Positions 6,071 to 17,006 of a stretch of DNA of 17,418 bases are shown here, piece after piece (the first letter of the stretch is position 1; every line of letters begins with the position of its first letter). The translations under genes and the position numbers were made by a program. A model generated the notes under the pieces. That model ran no database searches. It saw nothing but the letters and a program-made list of their open reading frames with translations, and was not told the origin of the DNA. Source of the DNA: an uncultured Verrucomicrobia subdivision 3 bacterium (lineage in GTDB: Bacteria > Verrucomicrobiota > Verrucomicrobiae > Limisphaerales > UBA11358); assembly GCA_903847285.1 (NCBI GenBank), contig CAINDH010000237.1, forward strand, positions 1 through 17,418. The letters are read 5' to 3'.

Positions 6071-6640
6071 ATGGCAAAAACTGAAGTCATCCTCACCCAC
6101 AACATCGTCGGCCTCGGCGGAGAATCCGACCAGGTCAAAGTTGCGTCCGGCTACGCGCGCAATTATCTCATCCCGCAGGGCTTCGCCATCCCGGTGACGC
6201 AGGCCAACAAGCGCCGCCTCGAGGCGTTGCGTCAGCGCCGCGCCGAGCGCGAAGCGCATGAGTTCAACCACATGACCGAACTCGCCAAGGCGTTGCAGAA
6301 GCTCGTCTGCGTGGTCAAGGTCAAGACCGGCGAAGACGGCAAGATGTTCGGCACGGTAACTGCCGGCATGATTGCCGACGAACTCAAGCACCAGTTCGAC
6401 ATCACGCTCGACAAAAAGAAAATTCACCTCATTGCCCCCGTCAAAACGCTGGGCGAACACGAAATCGATTTGCCGCTGCACGCGGAAGTTAAGACCACGC
6501 TCAAGATTCGCGTGGAAAGCCTCAACCCGATTGCCGCACCGGTTGCTGCCCAGGTTGAAGAAAAACCGCACACGGAAAAACGCGGTCGTCGCACCGAAGC
6601 TACCGAAGCCAAGCCCGCAAAGAAGGCCAAGGCCGAATAA
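6071..6640 (+). CDS. rplI: 50S ribosomal protein bL9 with C-terminal extension
   Basis: This 189-residue protein starts with the bL9 RNA-binding domain. In EVILTHNIVGLGGESDQVKV (5-24) a strand and turn lead into SGYARNYLIPQGFAIP (26-41), the family signature region. The long connecting helix follows (about 42-78, Arg/Glu-rich). The C-terminal domain is about 80-150, with GKMFGTVTAGMIADEL and KTLGEHEIDLPLHAEV. The protein is longer than the usual 148 or so residues because of a basic, low-complexity Lys/Ala/Thr/Glu tail after about residue 150. Its start at ATG 6071 is preceded by an A/T-rich stretch and no Shine-Dalgarno sequence. It is the last gene of the operon. The bS18 gene often found between ssb and rplI is missing here. 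Confidence 0.93.
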   Translation: MAKTEVILTHNIVGLGGESDQVKVASGYARNYLIPQGFAIPVTQANKRRLEALRQRRAEREAHEFNHMTELAKALQKLVCVVKVKTGEDGKMFGTVTAGMIADELKHQFDITLDKKKIHLIAPVKTLGEHEIDLPLHAEVKTTLKIRVESLNPIAAPVAAQVEEKPHTEKRGRRTEATEAKPAKKAKAE

Positions 6641-6658
6641 TTCACCAGTCAATTTTTC

Positions 6659-6697
6659 AAAAAGCCACAGAGAACTTTCTCTGTGGCTTTTTTGTTT
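6659..6697 (+). terminator. Intrinsic terminator of the rplY-rplI operon
   Basis: A perfect 15-bp stem is formed by 6659-6673 (AAAAAGCCACAGAGA) and 6678-6692, with the 4-nt loop ACTT. It is followed by a T-rich tail continuing to TTTGTTTT. It begins 18 nt after the rplI stop. The A-run on the 5' side means it could also work in the other direction, but no gene approaches from the right. Confidence 0.95.
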
Positions 6698-6703
6698 TAG
6701 GCT

Positions 6704-6731
6704 TTGACCCGCGGCGCTATTCCTGTTTAGT
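6704..6731 (+). promoter_or_regulatory. Possible promoter for the first MFS gene
   Basis: TTGACC (6704-6709) and TTTAGT (6726-6731) are separated by 16 bp. They lie between the operon terminator and the MFS start at 6761. The -35 has 5 of 6 consensus bases and the -10 has 4 of 6. Confidence 0.3.
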
Positions 6732-6760
6732 TCCTGCCTACAAGGTTTAAACGTTTCCCG

Positions 6761-8119
6761 ATGAATACTGGCAGTCCTTTAAAATATCCACCCGGATTCC
6801 GTCCGCGAAGGGGATTGAATTGGGTGGTTCTCGGTCTCATGTATGCCTCCTATTACATGTGCCGCTACAATTTCCGGTTTGCCACGCCGGGGATGAAGGA
6901 GGAATTCCATTTCACCACGTTTCAAATCACCAGTATTCTTGCGTGGTGGTCGGTGGCCTACGGTTTCGGACAGCTCGTGAACGGCTTGCTCACCGACCGC
7001 ATCGGTGGGCGCGCGGCGATGCTCATCGGCGCGGCGGGCACAATTACCATCAATCTCATCTACGGATTCTCCTCGTTTGTCGGGACGTTCTCGACCTTTG
7101 CCCTCATCTGGCTGATGAACGGCTATTTTCAATCTTTCGGTGCGCCGGGGATGATCAAGATCAATGCCGCTTGGTTTAACCGCAGTGAACGCGGCACGTT
7201 CGCCGGCATCTTCGGGTTCATGATTCAGCTCGGTCAGGTGGCGATCAATAAGCTTTCCGCAGTGATCCTCGCCGGTTTCACCATTGGCACTTTGGTGGTG
7301 GCCGAGGGCGACTGGCGTTGGCTGTTCCGCATTCCGCCTATCTTCACGGCGGTGATGGCTATTCTTGTGGTGTTCATTCCGAAGGAATCGCCGGAGGCCG
7401 CTGGCTATCCCGGACTGATTCACGACGAATTAAGCACCGACAGCACCAGCACCCGCGCCAGCATCCGGGAAAGTTTCATCACCATCTTCACGCATCCGCT
7501 CATCTGGTTTTATGCGATGGCCTACGCCTGCACGGGTGCGGTGCGGAACGGTGCGGAGCAGTTATCCGTGCTCTACTTCAGCGAGCAGCTGAAAATTGAC
7601 ATGAGCCATCCGCCGAGTGCCGTCAGTTGGACGCTCGTGGTATTGATTCCAATGATTGCCGTGGCCGGCTCGCTGCTGTCGGGCTACGTCTCGGATAAAT
7701 TATTTAAAGGTCAGCGCTCGCCCGTTGCGATGGGGCTCTACTTCGGCCAATCCGTGGTCATCATGGGGGCGGCACTCATTATTAATTCCGGCGTCGTCGG
7801 CCCGACGAAAACCGGCATCCTGCTCGGCTGCTTTTTCCTGATCCTGATTTCGTTCACCGCCAACTCCACTCACTCGCTCGTCGGCGCCGCTGCCCCTATG
7901 GATATTGGCGGGCGCAAGATGGCTGGTTTCGCCTCTGGCGTGATTGATTCGTTTCAATACTTCGGCACCGCCCTGGCGCTGCCTGCCATCGGCTGGCTGA
8001 TTGATAAATACGGCTGGGGCGTCTGGTATCCGACGATGGCTGGCTTTGGCGTGCTGGGCGGCTGCGCGATGCTGATGGTCATGGCCAAGCAGAAACGGCT
8101 GGCGACGCCACGCACCTGA
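6761..8119 (+). CDS. MFS transporter of the organophosphate:phosphate antiporter (GlpT/UhpT-like) family
   Basis: This 452-residue, 12-helix inner-membrane permease carries the marks of the GlpT/UhpT family. YYMCRYNFRFATP (31-43) corresponds to the YYFVRKNFALAMP motif of GlpT, with Arg35 equivalent to its substrate-binding Arg45. The second substrate Arg is Arg262 in GAVRNGAEQ, matching GlpT Arg269. GYFQSFGAPG (121-130) and the ERGTFAGIFG motif at 143-152 are further family features. Ungapped alignment with the GlpT ERG motif puts Ile155 where GlpT has the transport His165, so the substrate is probably not plain glycerol 3-phosphate. LLTDRIGGR (76-84) is the MFS loop 2-3 motif. The gene is followed by a diverged paralogue on the same strand 105 bp later. 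The actual substrate cannot be read from sequence. Confidence 0.85.
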   Translation: MNTGSPLKYPPGFRPRRGLNWVVLGLMYASYYMCRYNFRFATPGMKEEFHFTTFQITSILAWWSVAYGFGQLVNGLLTDRIGGRAAMLIGAAGTITINLIYGFSSFVGTFSTFALIWLMNGYFQSFGAPGMIKINAAWFNRSERGTFAGIFGFMIQLGQVAINKLSAVILAGFTIGTLVVAEGDWRWLFRIPPIFTAVMAILVVFIPKESPEAAGYPGLIHDELSTDSTSTRASIRESFITIFTHPLIWFYAMAYACTGAVRNGAEQLSVLYFSEQLKIDMSHPPSAVSWTLVVLIPMIAVAGSLLSGYVSDKLFKGQRSPVAMGLYFGQSVVIMGAALIINSGVVGPTKTGILLGCFFLILISFTANSTHSLVGAAAPMDIGGRKMAGFASGVIDSFQYFGTALALPAIGWLIDKYGWGVWYPTMAGFGVLGGCAMLMVMAKQKRLATPRT

Positions 8120-8131
8120 ACTCTTCAGGCT

Positions 8132-8143
8132 GGAAATATTTCC
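8132..8143. promoter_or_regulatory. 12-bp perfect palindrome between the two MFS genes
   Basis: GGAAATATTTCC is a perfect palindrome 12 nt past the first MFS stop and 81 nt before the second start. It could be an operator for the second gene. No T-tract follows, so it is not a terminator. I found no convincing promoter next to it. Confidence 0.25.
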
Positions 8144-8224
8144 GTAACGATTTCGTCACACGAATAACTTTGACCGCAGCGCGCGGCTCTGTTTCCATCC
8201 AGCGGATTTTCAGAAGCTGACCAG

Positions 8225-9775
8225 ATGGAATTCATCGCCTTCATTCTTGATAACTACGCCAACGCCATCGTTGGGCTAGCGCTCCTCATCGTCATCGCGA
8301 TGTATTTTCGCAACAACCCGCTCAATCACTCCAGCTGGTTTGTGTTCCGCCGCTTCATCAACTGGTTTCCGCTCGGCATGACCTATTCGTTCCTCTACAT
8401 GGGACGCTACAACCTCAACGTCTCCAAAAACGCTCTCGGTGGACTGATGACCAATCAGGATTTTGGCAACATCTTCGCTATCGGCACGCTCGTCTATGGC
8501 GTTTCCTTCCTGCTCAACGGTCCGCTCGTGGACAAATTTGGCGGCAAGAAAGGAATTCTCATCGCCGCCGTCGGTTCCGCCATCGCGAATATTTTTCTCG
8601 GCATCCTCACCTACTTCGTCGTCATCGGAAAGATCAAGACTAACATTGTCCCTGCCTATGCCACGCTCTACGCGTTGAATATGTATTTCCAAAGCTACGG
8701 CGCGGTTTCCATCATCAAAGTCAAAGCCTATTGGTTTCACGTCCGCGAACGCGGCGTGTTCGGCGCCATCTTCGGCACCCTGATTTCCGTCGGCATCTAT
8801 TTCGCGTTCGACTGGGGATCCAAAATCGTTCAGCTCACCAAAGCCAATTCTACCGGCGGCTGGTTCCACGACCTGCTCCAAAAAGTTTTTGCCACCAATG
8901 TCACCGTGGATGGCCACCTCGTAAACGCCACGTGGGCCGTCTTCTTCATCCCTGCCGCCATCATGCTCTGCTGGGTGGCGCTCGATCTCTGGCTCATTAA
9001 AGACACGCCCGAAGCCGCCGGATTCCCGCATCTCGACACGCACGACGCCTCCTCCGGCAACATGCACATCGAACTGTCCACGCTCGACCTGCTGAAAAAA
9101 GTTTTTGCCAGTAAACTCATGTTGCTCATCGCGCTCATCGGCCTCACCTCGGGAATTTTTCGCAACGGCATCACCAACTGGTATTTCGTGTTTGCCGAAC
9201 AGGTGAAACAGCCCGGTGCCGAATTTTTCAAAGACCACTGGGGATTATTACTGTGTGTCTTCGGTATCGCCGGTGGCTTTTTCGGCGGCTGGATTTCTGA
9301 TCACCTCTACCAATCCCGCCGCGCCCCGCCCGCCGCCATGCTCTCCATCCTCGTCGTCGGCCTCACCATCCTGATGGCCTGCTATCTGTTTTCAGCGCCG
9401 CTCTTTCTCGGCTTGTGCTGCGTCATGGTCGTGATGGCCAGCGTCGGCCTCACCTCGCTCATGGCCGGAACCGCCGCGACGGATTTTGGCGGACGCAAAG
9501 CCACTGCCACCTGCTCCGGCATCGTGGACGGCTGCACCTATCTCGGCAGCGCGATTCAATCCTTCTTCATCGGCAACCTCATCCCCAGCGAAAAACCCGG
9601 GGAAGCTGCCACGTTCCTCGGCATCACCCGCGACTGGCATTGGTGGCCGTTGTTCATGATTCCCTTTGCCCTCCTCGGTTTGGGGATTGCGATCAAACTC
9701 TGGCACAACCTCCCTGAAGCCACGCGCCGCTACAACGAATCGGCCAAGGAAAAAGACGTGCCGATCATTACCTGA
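8225..9775 (+). CDS. MFS transporter, GlpT/UhpT-like, with extra N-terminal membrane segment
   Basis: This 516-residue polytopic inner-membrane protein is a diverged paralogue of the gene before it. The shared landmarks are MGRYNLNVSKNALG (59-72, Arg61 aligning with GlpT Arg45), YFQSYGA (154-160), ERGVFGAIFG (175-184) and IFRNGITNW (311-319, Arg313 aligning with GlpT Arg269). The position of GlpT His165 is Ile187, as in the neighbour. It differs from the neighbour by an added hydrophobic segment at about residues 12-28, making 13 predicted helices, and by a long loop (about 200-235) between central helices. Both permeases keep the two arginines that bind a phosphate group, so phosphorylated or similar anionic substrates are likely. 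Co-orientation suggests joint or sequential expression. The ATG at 8225 has no clear Shine-Dalgarno sequence. Confidence 0.83.
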   Translation: MEFIAFILDNYANAIVGLALLIVIAMYFRNNPLNHSSWFVFRRFINWFPLGMTYSFLYMGRYNLNVSKNALGGLMTNQDFGNIFAIGTLVYGVSFLLNGPLVDKFGGKKGILIAAVGSAIANIFLGILTYFVVIGKIKTNIVPAYATLYALNMYFQSYGAVSIIKVKAYWFHVRERGVFGAIFGTLISVGIYFAFDWGSKIVQLTKANSTGGWFHDLLQKVFATNVTVDGHLVNATWAVFFIPAAIMLCWVALDLWLIKDTPEAAGFPHLDTHDASSGNMHIELSTLDLLKKVFASKLMLLIALIGLTSGIFRNGITNWYFVFAEQVKQPGAEFFKDHWGLLLCVFGIAGGFFGGWISDHLYQSRRAPPAAMLSILVVGLTILMACYLFSAPLFLGLCCVMVVMASVGLTSLMAGTAATDFGGRKATATCSGIVDGCTYLGSAIQSFFIGNLIPSEKPGEAATFLGITRDWHWWPLFMIPFALLGLGIAIKLWHNLPEATRRYNESAKEKDVPIIT

Positions 9776-9859
9776 ACGGTGGCGCGTCGAGCATCAGCCA
9801 CACGGCGTTAAATAAGTATTTGGTTAATGGCGGGTGAACTACAAAGTTGGTTTTGACGC

Positions 9860-9906
9860 TCGCCTCAACTATGTCCTCTACGCTGGAGAGAGCCGCGGTG
9901 AGGCGA
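9860..9906. other. Inverted repeat in the gap between the second MFS gene and AMP nucleosidase
   Basis: TCGCCTCA (9860-9867) and TGAGGCGA (9899-9906) form a perfect 8-bp stem. The 31-nt loop contains a further CTCT/AGAG pairing. Nearby, AATTCG-TTAT-CGAATT (9962-9977) is a second perfect 6-bp hairpin just before the end of the amn gene. These two genes converge, so one or both structures may help end transcription. Neither has a proper T-tract on either strand. Confidence 0.3.
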
Positions 9907-9978
9907 AGTCGCGCTCGCATTTCATTTTCAAAATCGCGGCCGATAACACCGAGCTGCCTTCAATTCGTTATCGAATTT

Positions 9979-10749
9979 TCAGAACCGCAGATGTTTCACC
10001 GTTAGCCCGCCATGGATGAGCTGCTTCAGCGAATCAATCCCGATTTCCAGATGCTCGTCGAGAAACTTCTGCGTCACCTTCGCATCGCTCTTGGCGGTCT
10101 TCACACCTTCAGGCGTCATCGGTTGGTCGGATACCAGTAGCAACGCGCCCGTCGTGATCTCGTTGTGGAAGCCCGTGATGAAAATTGTCGCCGTCTCCAT
10201 GTCGATGCCGATGCAGCGGATCTTCTTCAGATACTTTTTGAACTCGCCGTCATGCTCCCACACGCGGCGGTTCGTCGTGTAAACCGTGCCTGTCCAGTAA
10301 TCCCGCTTGTGATCGCGGACGGTCGTGGAGATGGCCTTCTGCAAACTGAACGCCGGCAACGCGGGCACCTCCGGCGGATAATAATCATTCGACGCGCCCT
10401 CGCCCCGGATGGCCGCGATGGGCAGCACCAGCGAACCAAGTTTGGCGACGTGTTTCAGTCCGCCACACTTGCCGAGGAACAACACCGCCTCGGGATGAAT
10501 GGACGACAGCAGATCCATGATTGTCGCCGCACTTGCGCTACCCATACCGAAGTTGATGATCGTGATGCCGTTGGCCGTGGCGTTCGGCATCGGCTTGTCC
10601 GCGCCGTGGATGGGCACCTTGTGCCACTTGGCGAACATCTCGACATAGTTGTTGAAATTGACGAGCAGGATGTGCTTGCCGAAGTCCTTGAGCGGCGTGC
10701 CCGTGTAGCGCGGGAGCCAATTGGCGACGATGTCAGCTTTTGTTTTCAT
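9979..10749 (-). CDS. amn: AMP nucleosidase, short form
   Basis: This 256-residue protein belongs to the nucleoside phosphorylase superfamily and resembles the short AMP nucleosidases that lack the extra N-terminal domain of E. coli Amn. It would hydrolyse AMP to adenine and ribose 5-phosphate in the cytoplasm. Diagnostic stretches are WLPRYTGTPLKDFGKHILLVNF (11-32), INFGMGSASAATIMDLL (65-81), FLGKCGGLKH (91-100), RGEGASNDYYPPEVPALPAF (115-134), GIDMETATIF (181-190, the Met-Glu ribose-binding element) and LVSDQPMTPEGVKTAKSD (205-222). The open frame reaches 10782, but homology starts at MKTKADIVANWLPRY, so I place the start at the ATG ending at 10749. It lies 64 nt downstream of the SWIM gene on the same strand and could be co-transcribed with ligA. 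Prs elsewhere in the window consumes the ribose 5-phosphate product. Confidence 0.9.
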   Translation of the reverse strand: MKTKADIVANWLPRYTGTPLKDFGKHILLVNFNNYVEMFAKWHKVPIHGADKPMPNATANGITIINFGMGSASAATIMDLLSSIHPEAVLFLGKCGGLKHVAKLGSLVLPIAAIRGEGASNDYYPPEVPALPAFSLQKAISTTVRDHKRDYWTGTVYTTNRRVWEHDGEFKKYLKKIRCIGIDMETATIFITGFHNEITTGALLLVSDQPMTPEGVKTAKSDAKVTQKFLDEHLEIGIDSLKQLIHGGLTVKHLRF

Positions 10750-10813
10750 TCCTTGCCAATGTGTTTCACACAGAACCCTCAAGACGGCAAGCGCAAAGCC
10801 TTAGCCGTTTTTG

Positions 10814-11167
10814 CTATTTAAAGCCATGGCTCAAGCCGCGAGCAAACTCTGCTTTGATAGCCTTTTCTTTCTTGGCCAATATATTTTGAGCGGATTCAAT
10901 CTCTGACAATTGCTTTTCGTATTCCTGTATGTGTGCTTTCAAATTTTCAAATTCAGGCCACAAGTGGATTTCAGACAGCAGGGAAGCTTGATTAGGATCA
11001 AAAAGCATCTTGGTGTCGCCTTGAATGAAAGCAAGCTTGTGTTTGCAGATCCGTTGAAGAACTCCCGCTTGGCAGTGGCAGAAAACCCGCAAGGAACCAC
11101 TGTCCGTCATGAACTCGACATTGTATGGTTCTCCCGAACTGCTCTTGGCAAGTAAGTTGGCTTTCAT
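10814..11167 (-). CDS. Small SWIM-type zinc-finger protein downstream of ligA
   Basis: This 117-residue protein has no enzyme domain that I can see. Residues 29-43 (FCHCQAGVLQRICKH) fit the SWIM zinc-binding pattern C-x-C-x(n)-C-x-H, with Cys30, Cys32, Cys41 and His43. SWIM motifs occur in DNA-binding or protein-binding proteins. The start SSSGEPYNVEF and the KHKLAFIQGD segment look like a recurring family of short, uncharacterised SWIM proteins. The C-terminal third (about 75-108) is Glu/Lys-rich and probably a coiled coil. The start ATG (11165-11167) lies 2 nt after the ligA stop, so the two genes are very likely translated from one message. Base composition is AT-richer than the window average, like the adjoining 3' half of ligA. 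The function is not known. Confidence 0.75.
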   Translation of the reverse strand: MKANLLAKSSSGEPYNVEFMTDSGSLRVFCHCQAGVLQRICKHKLAFIQGDTKMLFDPNQASLLSEIHLWPEFENLKAHIQEYEKQLSEIESAQNILAKKEKAIKAEFARGLSHGFK

Positions 11168-11169
11168 TG

Positions 11170-14642
<3,473 letters not shown>

Positions 14643-14646
<4 letters not shown>

Positions 14647-15431
14647 GCGAAACGACTTTCAATCCGGCGGTCATCGAAATGCGCGGCGCGAGCATCGCGT
14701 CGCTGCACGATGCGGCGTTCGCGGTGGTTGAGGACATGAACTGGTCGGTGCAGCCGGGAGAATTCTGGGTCGTGGCCGGTCAGCAACATTCCGGCAAAAG
14801 CGATCTGCTGATGCACGCGGCGGGCCTGGTCACGCCGACGCAGGGAAGTTGCAGCGTGTTCGGCTGCGACACGAAGGGATTTGGCGAATCGCAGATCGCC
14901 GAGCGGTTGCGCGTGGGATTTGTTTTTGCCGGCGGAAGATTGTTCAACCAGCTTACCATCGCGGAGAACGTCGCGCTGGCGTTGCGCTATCAAAATAACC
15001 TCACGGAGGCAGAATCGGAGCGCGCGGTGGAAGTGCTGCTGGAATTGCTGGAGCTGACGCCCTTCGCGGCGAACACGCCGTCCAACGTGGCCATGAATTG
15101 GCGGCAGCGCGCGGCGCTGGCGCGGGCGCTGGTGCTTAAGCCGGAATTGCTGCTGCTGGACAATCCGCTGGGCGGACTCGGTGCGCGACACCGTCAGTGG
15201 TTGCTGAAATTTCTCGACCAGCTTTGGGTCGGCCACGAATTTTTCGGTGGCCGCCCGATGACCATCGTGGTGACGGCGGATGATTTGCGCGCGTGGCAGC
15301 ATCCCAAGCGTAAGTTTGCCGTGCTAGATGAGAAAACTTTTTCCGTGCTCGGCTCGTGGCAGGAACTGGAAACCGCGCGTCACGCCGCCGTAAAAGAATT
15401 GCTGGCTGAGCCAGTTGAGCCGAAACTCTAA
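14643..15431 (+). CDS. MlaF-like ABC ATPase with degenerate catalytic motifs
   Basis: This 262-residue protein sits where MlaF belongs and follows the MlaF layout, but most catalytic motifs are changed. Walker A is kept (GQQHSGKS, 46-53). The Q-loop, F-Q-S-G-A-L-F in MlaF, reads FAGGRLF, so Gln is Ala96. The signature LSGGM reads VAMNW (149-153), while the flanking PS and RAALARA are intact. Walker B is LLLLDNP, with Asp173 present but the catalytic Glu replaced by Asn174. The D-loop Asp is Gly180. The H-loop His is Ala212 in VVTADDL. Such a protein could still bind ATP but is not expected to hydrolyse it in the usual way. It may pair with an active ATPase encoded elsewhere or play a structural role. 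The start ATG (14643-14645) overlaps the mlaE stop by 4 nt, and mlaD follows 6 nt after its stop. The open frame reaching back to 14514 lies inside mlaE and is ignored. Confidence 0.88.
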
Positions 15432-15437
15432 AAAATT

Positions 15438-16595
15438 ATGCCGCTGCAAGATTTGACCCCGCAACTCCGAACGCGATTGAACAAGATGGAACGCGCCGTG
15501 GGGTGGTTTGTGTTCATCGCCGCCGCGCTGCTCCTGTTCGGTTTTGGCTACTACATCTATCATACGGCGGAGCACAAGGGATGGTTCAAGACCAAGGCAC
15601 AATTTGTCACCTATGTGCAAAGCTCGGCGGGACTGAAAGTGGGTGATCCTATTTTCATGATGGGATTTCAGGTCGGCAATATCACGCTGGTGCATCCGCT
15701 TCAGCCGGGTGACAAATACAATGTCGAAGTGCGTTTTGAAATCGTGGATCCCTATTTCCGCTACATCTGGTCGAAGGGTTCTTTTGTGAAAGTGAATGGC
15801 GGCTTTCTCGGACAGAGCCAGCTTGAGATCACGCGCGGCACAAGCGGTGGCTACGCGCTCGCGGTCACGCAGCCGATTTTTCACAAGACCATTGACGAAC
15901 TGAAACTGCTCGTCGTCACGGAGTCGAACCGCTGGCAGTTGTCGCAATACGTGTTTAACTCAGAGTCGAACGCGGTCTTTATTCCGTATCAACCCTACGA
16001 TGGGTTAACTCTCGCGAGCCTAGAACAACTGGCGTCGCTGAATCTGGAATCAAACTCGGTTTATGCCTACGATAACCGGCTTCAAAGCAAGCATATCGTC
16101 GCGAAGTGGCGGGAAGATTTGAAGCGTTACGATTTTTACGATTACAAAAAAAATGATCCCATAGAATTGCCGGCATTGGATGCCGTGCCGGTGGCTGACC
16201 GCATTGACCGCATCGTAGGACAAGTGGAGAACGCCATCCCTGGAATTCTCGCGCTGACGAACCAACTCACCGCCATCTTGAACAACGCCGTGGTCGCCAC
16301 GTCCAACCTGAACGTCACGCTCGCTACGGCAAACACTACGCTCATCGCCGCACAGCCGGTGGTGACCAATCTGAATACCTTCCTCGTGAACACGGACACA
16401 AATCTCGGCGCGCTGCTAATAAACCTTGCGGACATCACCGGCAACTTGAGCGTGCAAGTGCAGGCCAATTCAAATCTGCTGAGCGGAATCTACAAGACGG
16501 TGGTGGATGCGGACGATCTGGTGCAGGGATTGAAGAAGAATTGGTTCCTGCGTTCGTCCTTCAAAACGAACCAGCCGCCGACGAAGAAGAAATAG
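15438..16595 (+). CDS. mlaD: MlaD-family (MCE domain) lipid-binding protein
   Basis: This 385-residue protein has one N-terminal membrane anchor (about 20-42) preceded by a short basic cytoplasmic stretch. A single MCE domain spans about 52-135. TYVQSSAGLKVGDPIFMMGFQVGNITLVH is the family's opening V-x-x-x-x-G-L-x-x-G-x-x-V-x-x-x-G-x-x-V-G pattern, and FVKVNGGFLGQSQLEITRG closes it. MCE proteins form hexameric rings that hold lipid in the periplasm. The C-terminal region (about 240-370) has an Asn/Thr/Leu-rich helical repeat character (TNQLTAILNNAVVATSNLNVTLATANTTL), common in MCE proteins that build a tunnel or needle. A stretch of about 70 residues around 150-220 has no recognised domain. 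The protein is longer than E. coli MlaD (183 aa). It completes an E-F-D operon. No MlaB or MlaC is visible here. Confidence 0.87.
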   Translation: MPLQDLTPQLRTRLNKMERAVGWFVFIAAALLLFGFGYYIYHTAEHKGWFKTKAQFVTYVQSSAGLKVGDPIFMMGFQVGNITLVHPLQPGDKYNVEVRFEIVDPYFRYIWSKGSFVKVNGGFLGQSQLEITRGTSGGYALAVTQPIFHKTIDELKLLVVTESNRWQLSQYVFNSESNAVFIPYQPYDGLTLASLEQLASLNLESNSVYAYDNRLQSKHIVAKWREDLKRYDFYDYKKNDPIELPALDAVPVADRIDRIVGQVENAIPGILALTNQLTAILNNAVVATSNLNVTLATANTTLIAAQPVVTNLNTFLVNTDTNLGALLINLADITGNLSVQVQANSNLLSGIYKTVVDADDLVQGLKKNWFLRSSFKTNQPPTKKK

Positions 16596-16633
16596 TTCCT
16601 TCTGCGGCGGCGGCTTTGAGGTGTGCCCGGAGA

Positions 16634-16798
16634 TTATTTTGCGAGAAGAAAAACCAGCCCGACAAAGGCGACTAAAAATCCTAGGACGAGTGCGCCATCA
16701 ATCAGCCCGAAGTGCGCGTCGTCTTGTTTGTTGGTGGGCAGCAGGGAGATTTGGCTGACCCCGCTTTTTTCGCGAACTGTGAAACTTGTGTTTGTCAT
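16634..16798 (-). CDS. Possible small tail-anchored membrane protein (54 aa)
   Basis: A 54-codon frame runs from ATG (16796-16798) to TAA (16634-16636), convergent with mlaD. The first 30 or so residues are polar (MTNTSFTVREKSGVSQISLL, then PTNKQDDAHF). They are followed by a clean hydrophobic segment, GALVLGFLVAFVGLVFLLAK, at the extreme C-terminus. That arrangement fits a tail-anchored or single-pass small protein. I recognise no family. There is no Shine-Dalgarno sequence, which is normal in this window. The frame opens further upstream to a TTG at 16828, but ATG is preferred. A competing plus-strand frame (16623-16823) has no protein-like features. Support is only the hydrophobic segment and position. 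Confidence 0.4.
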   Translation of the reverse strand: MTNTSFTVREKSGVSQISLLPTNKQDDAHFGLIDGALVLGFLVAFVGLVFLLAK

Positions 16799-17006
16799 AT
16801 GGGTGTCATTTAGCAGGAGATAGGCCAACTCGTTACCATCTCTTTGTGCCAGTGACTATTGGGAAAAGCGGCTTGGTTTGGTGCAATTCAGTCCAGAGAT
16901 GTGACACTCGCCAAGAAAACTCTTCTGCAACCAGCCTTGACCCCGCCGTTTGATGCTGTTTGCCTATGCGCCGCGATAAATCATTGTCCAAAAAATAAAA
17001 CCTCCC
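16799..17006. other. Intergenic region before the DUF4197 gene, no gene seen
   Basis: This 208-bp stretch holds no supported gene. A TTGACC at 16937-16942 could be a -35 element for the gene starting at 17007, but no -10 at a suitable distance is convincing. Confidence 0.4.

Noticed and set aside
9834..10019. Small 61-codon plus-strand frame between the second MFS gene and amn
   Set aside because: It begins at a GTG, overlaps the 3' end of amn by 41 nt and has no recognisable features. The hairpins at 9860-9906 and 9962-9977 explain the region as well.
10750..10813. Terminator between the SWIM gene and amn
   Set aside because: The only pairing found (ACGGC with GCCGT) has a long loop and no following T-run on the minus strand, so co-transcription with amn cannot be excluded.
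16623..16823. Plus-strand 66-codon frame opposite the small membrane protein candidate
   Set aside because: Low-complexity start, no hydrophobic or conserved features. The minus-strand frame has a clean membrane segment.
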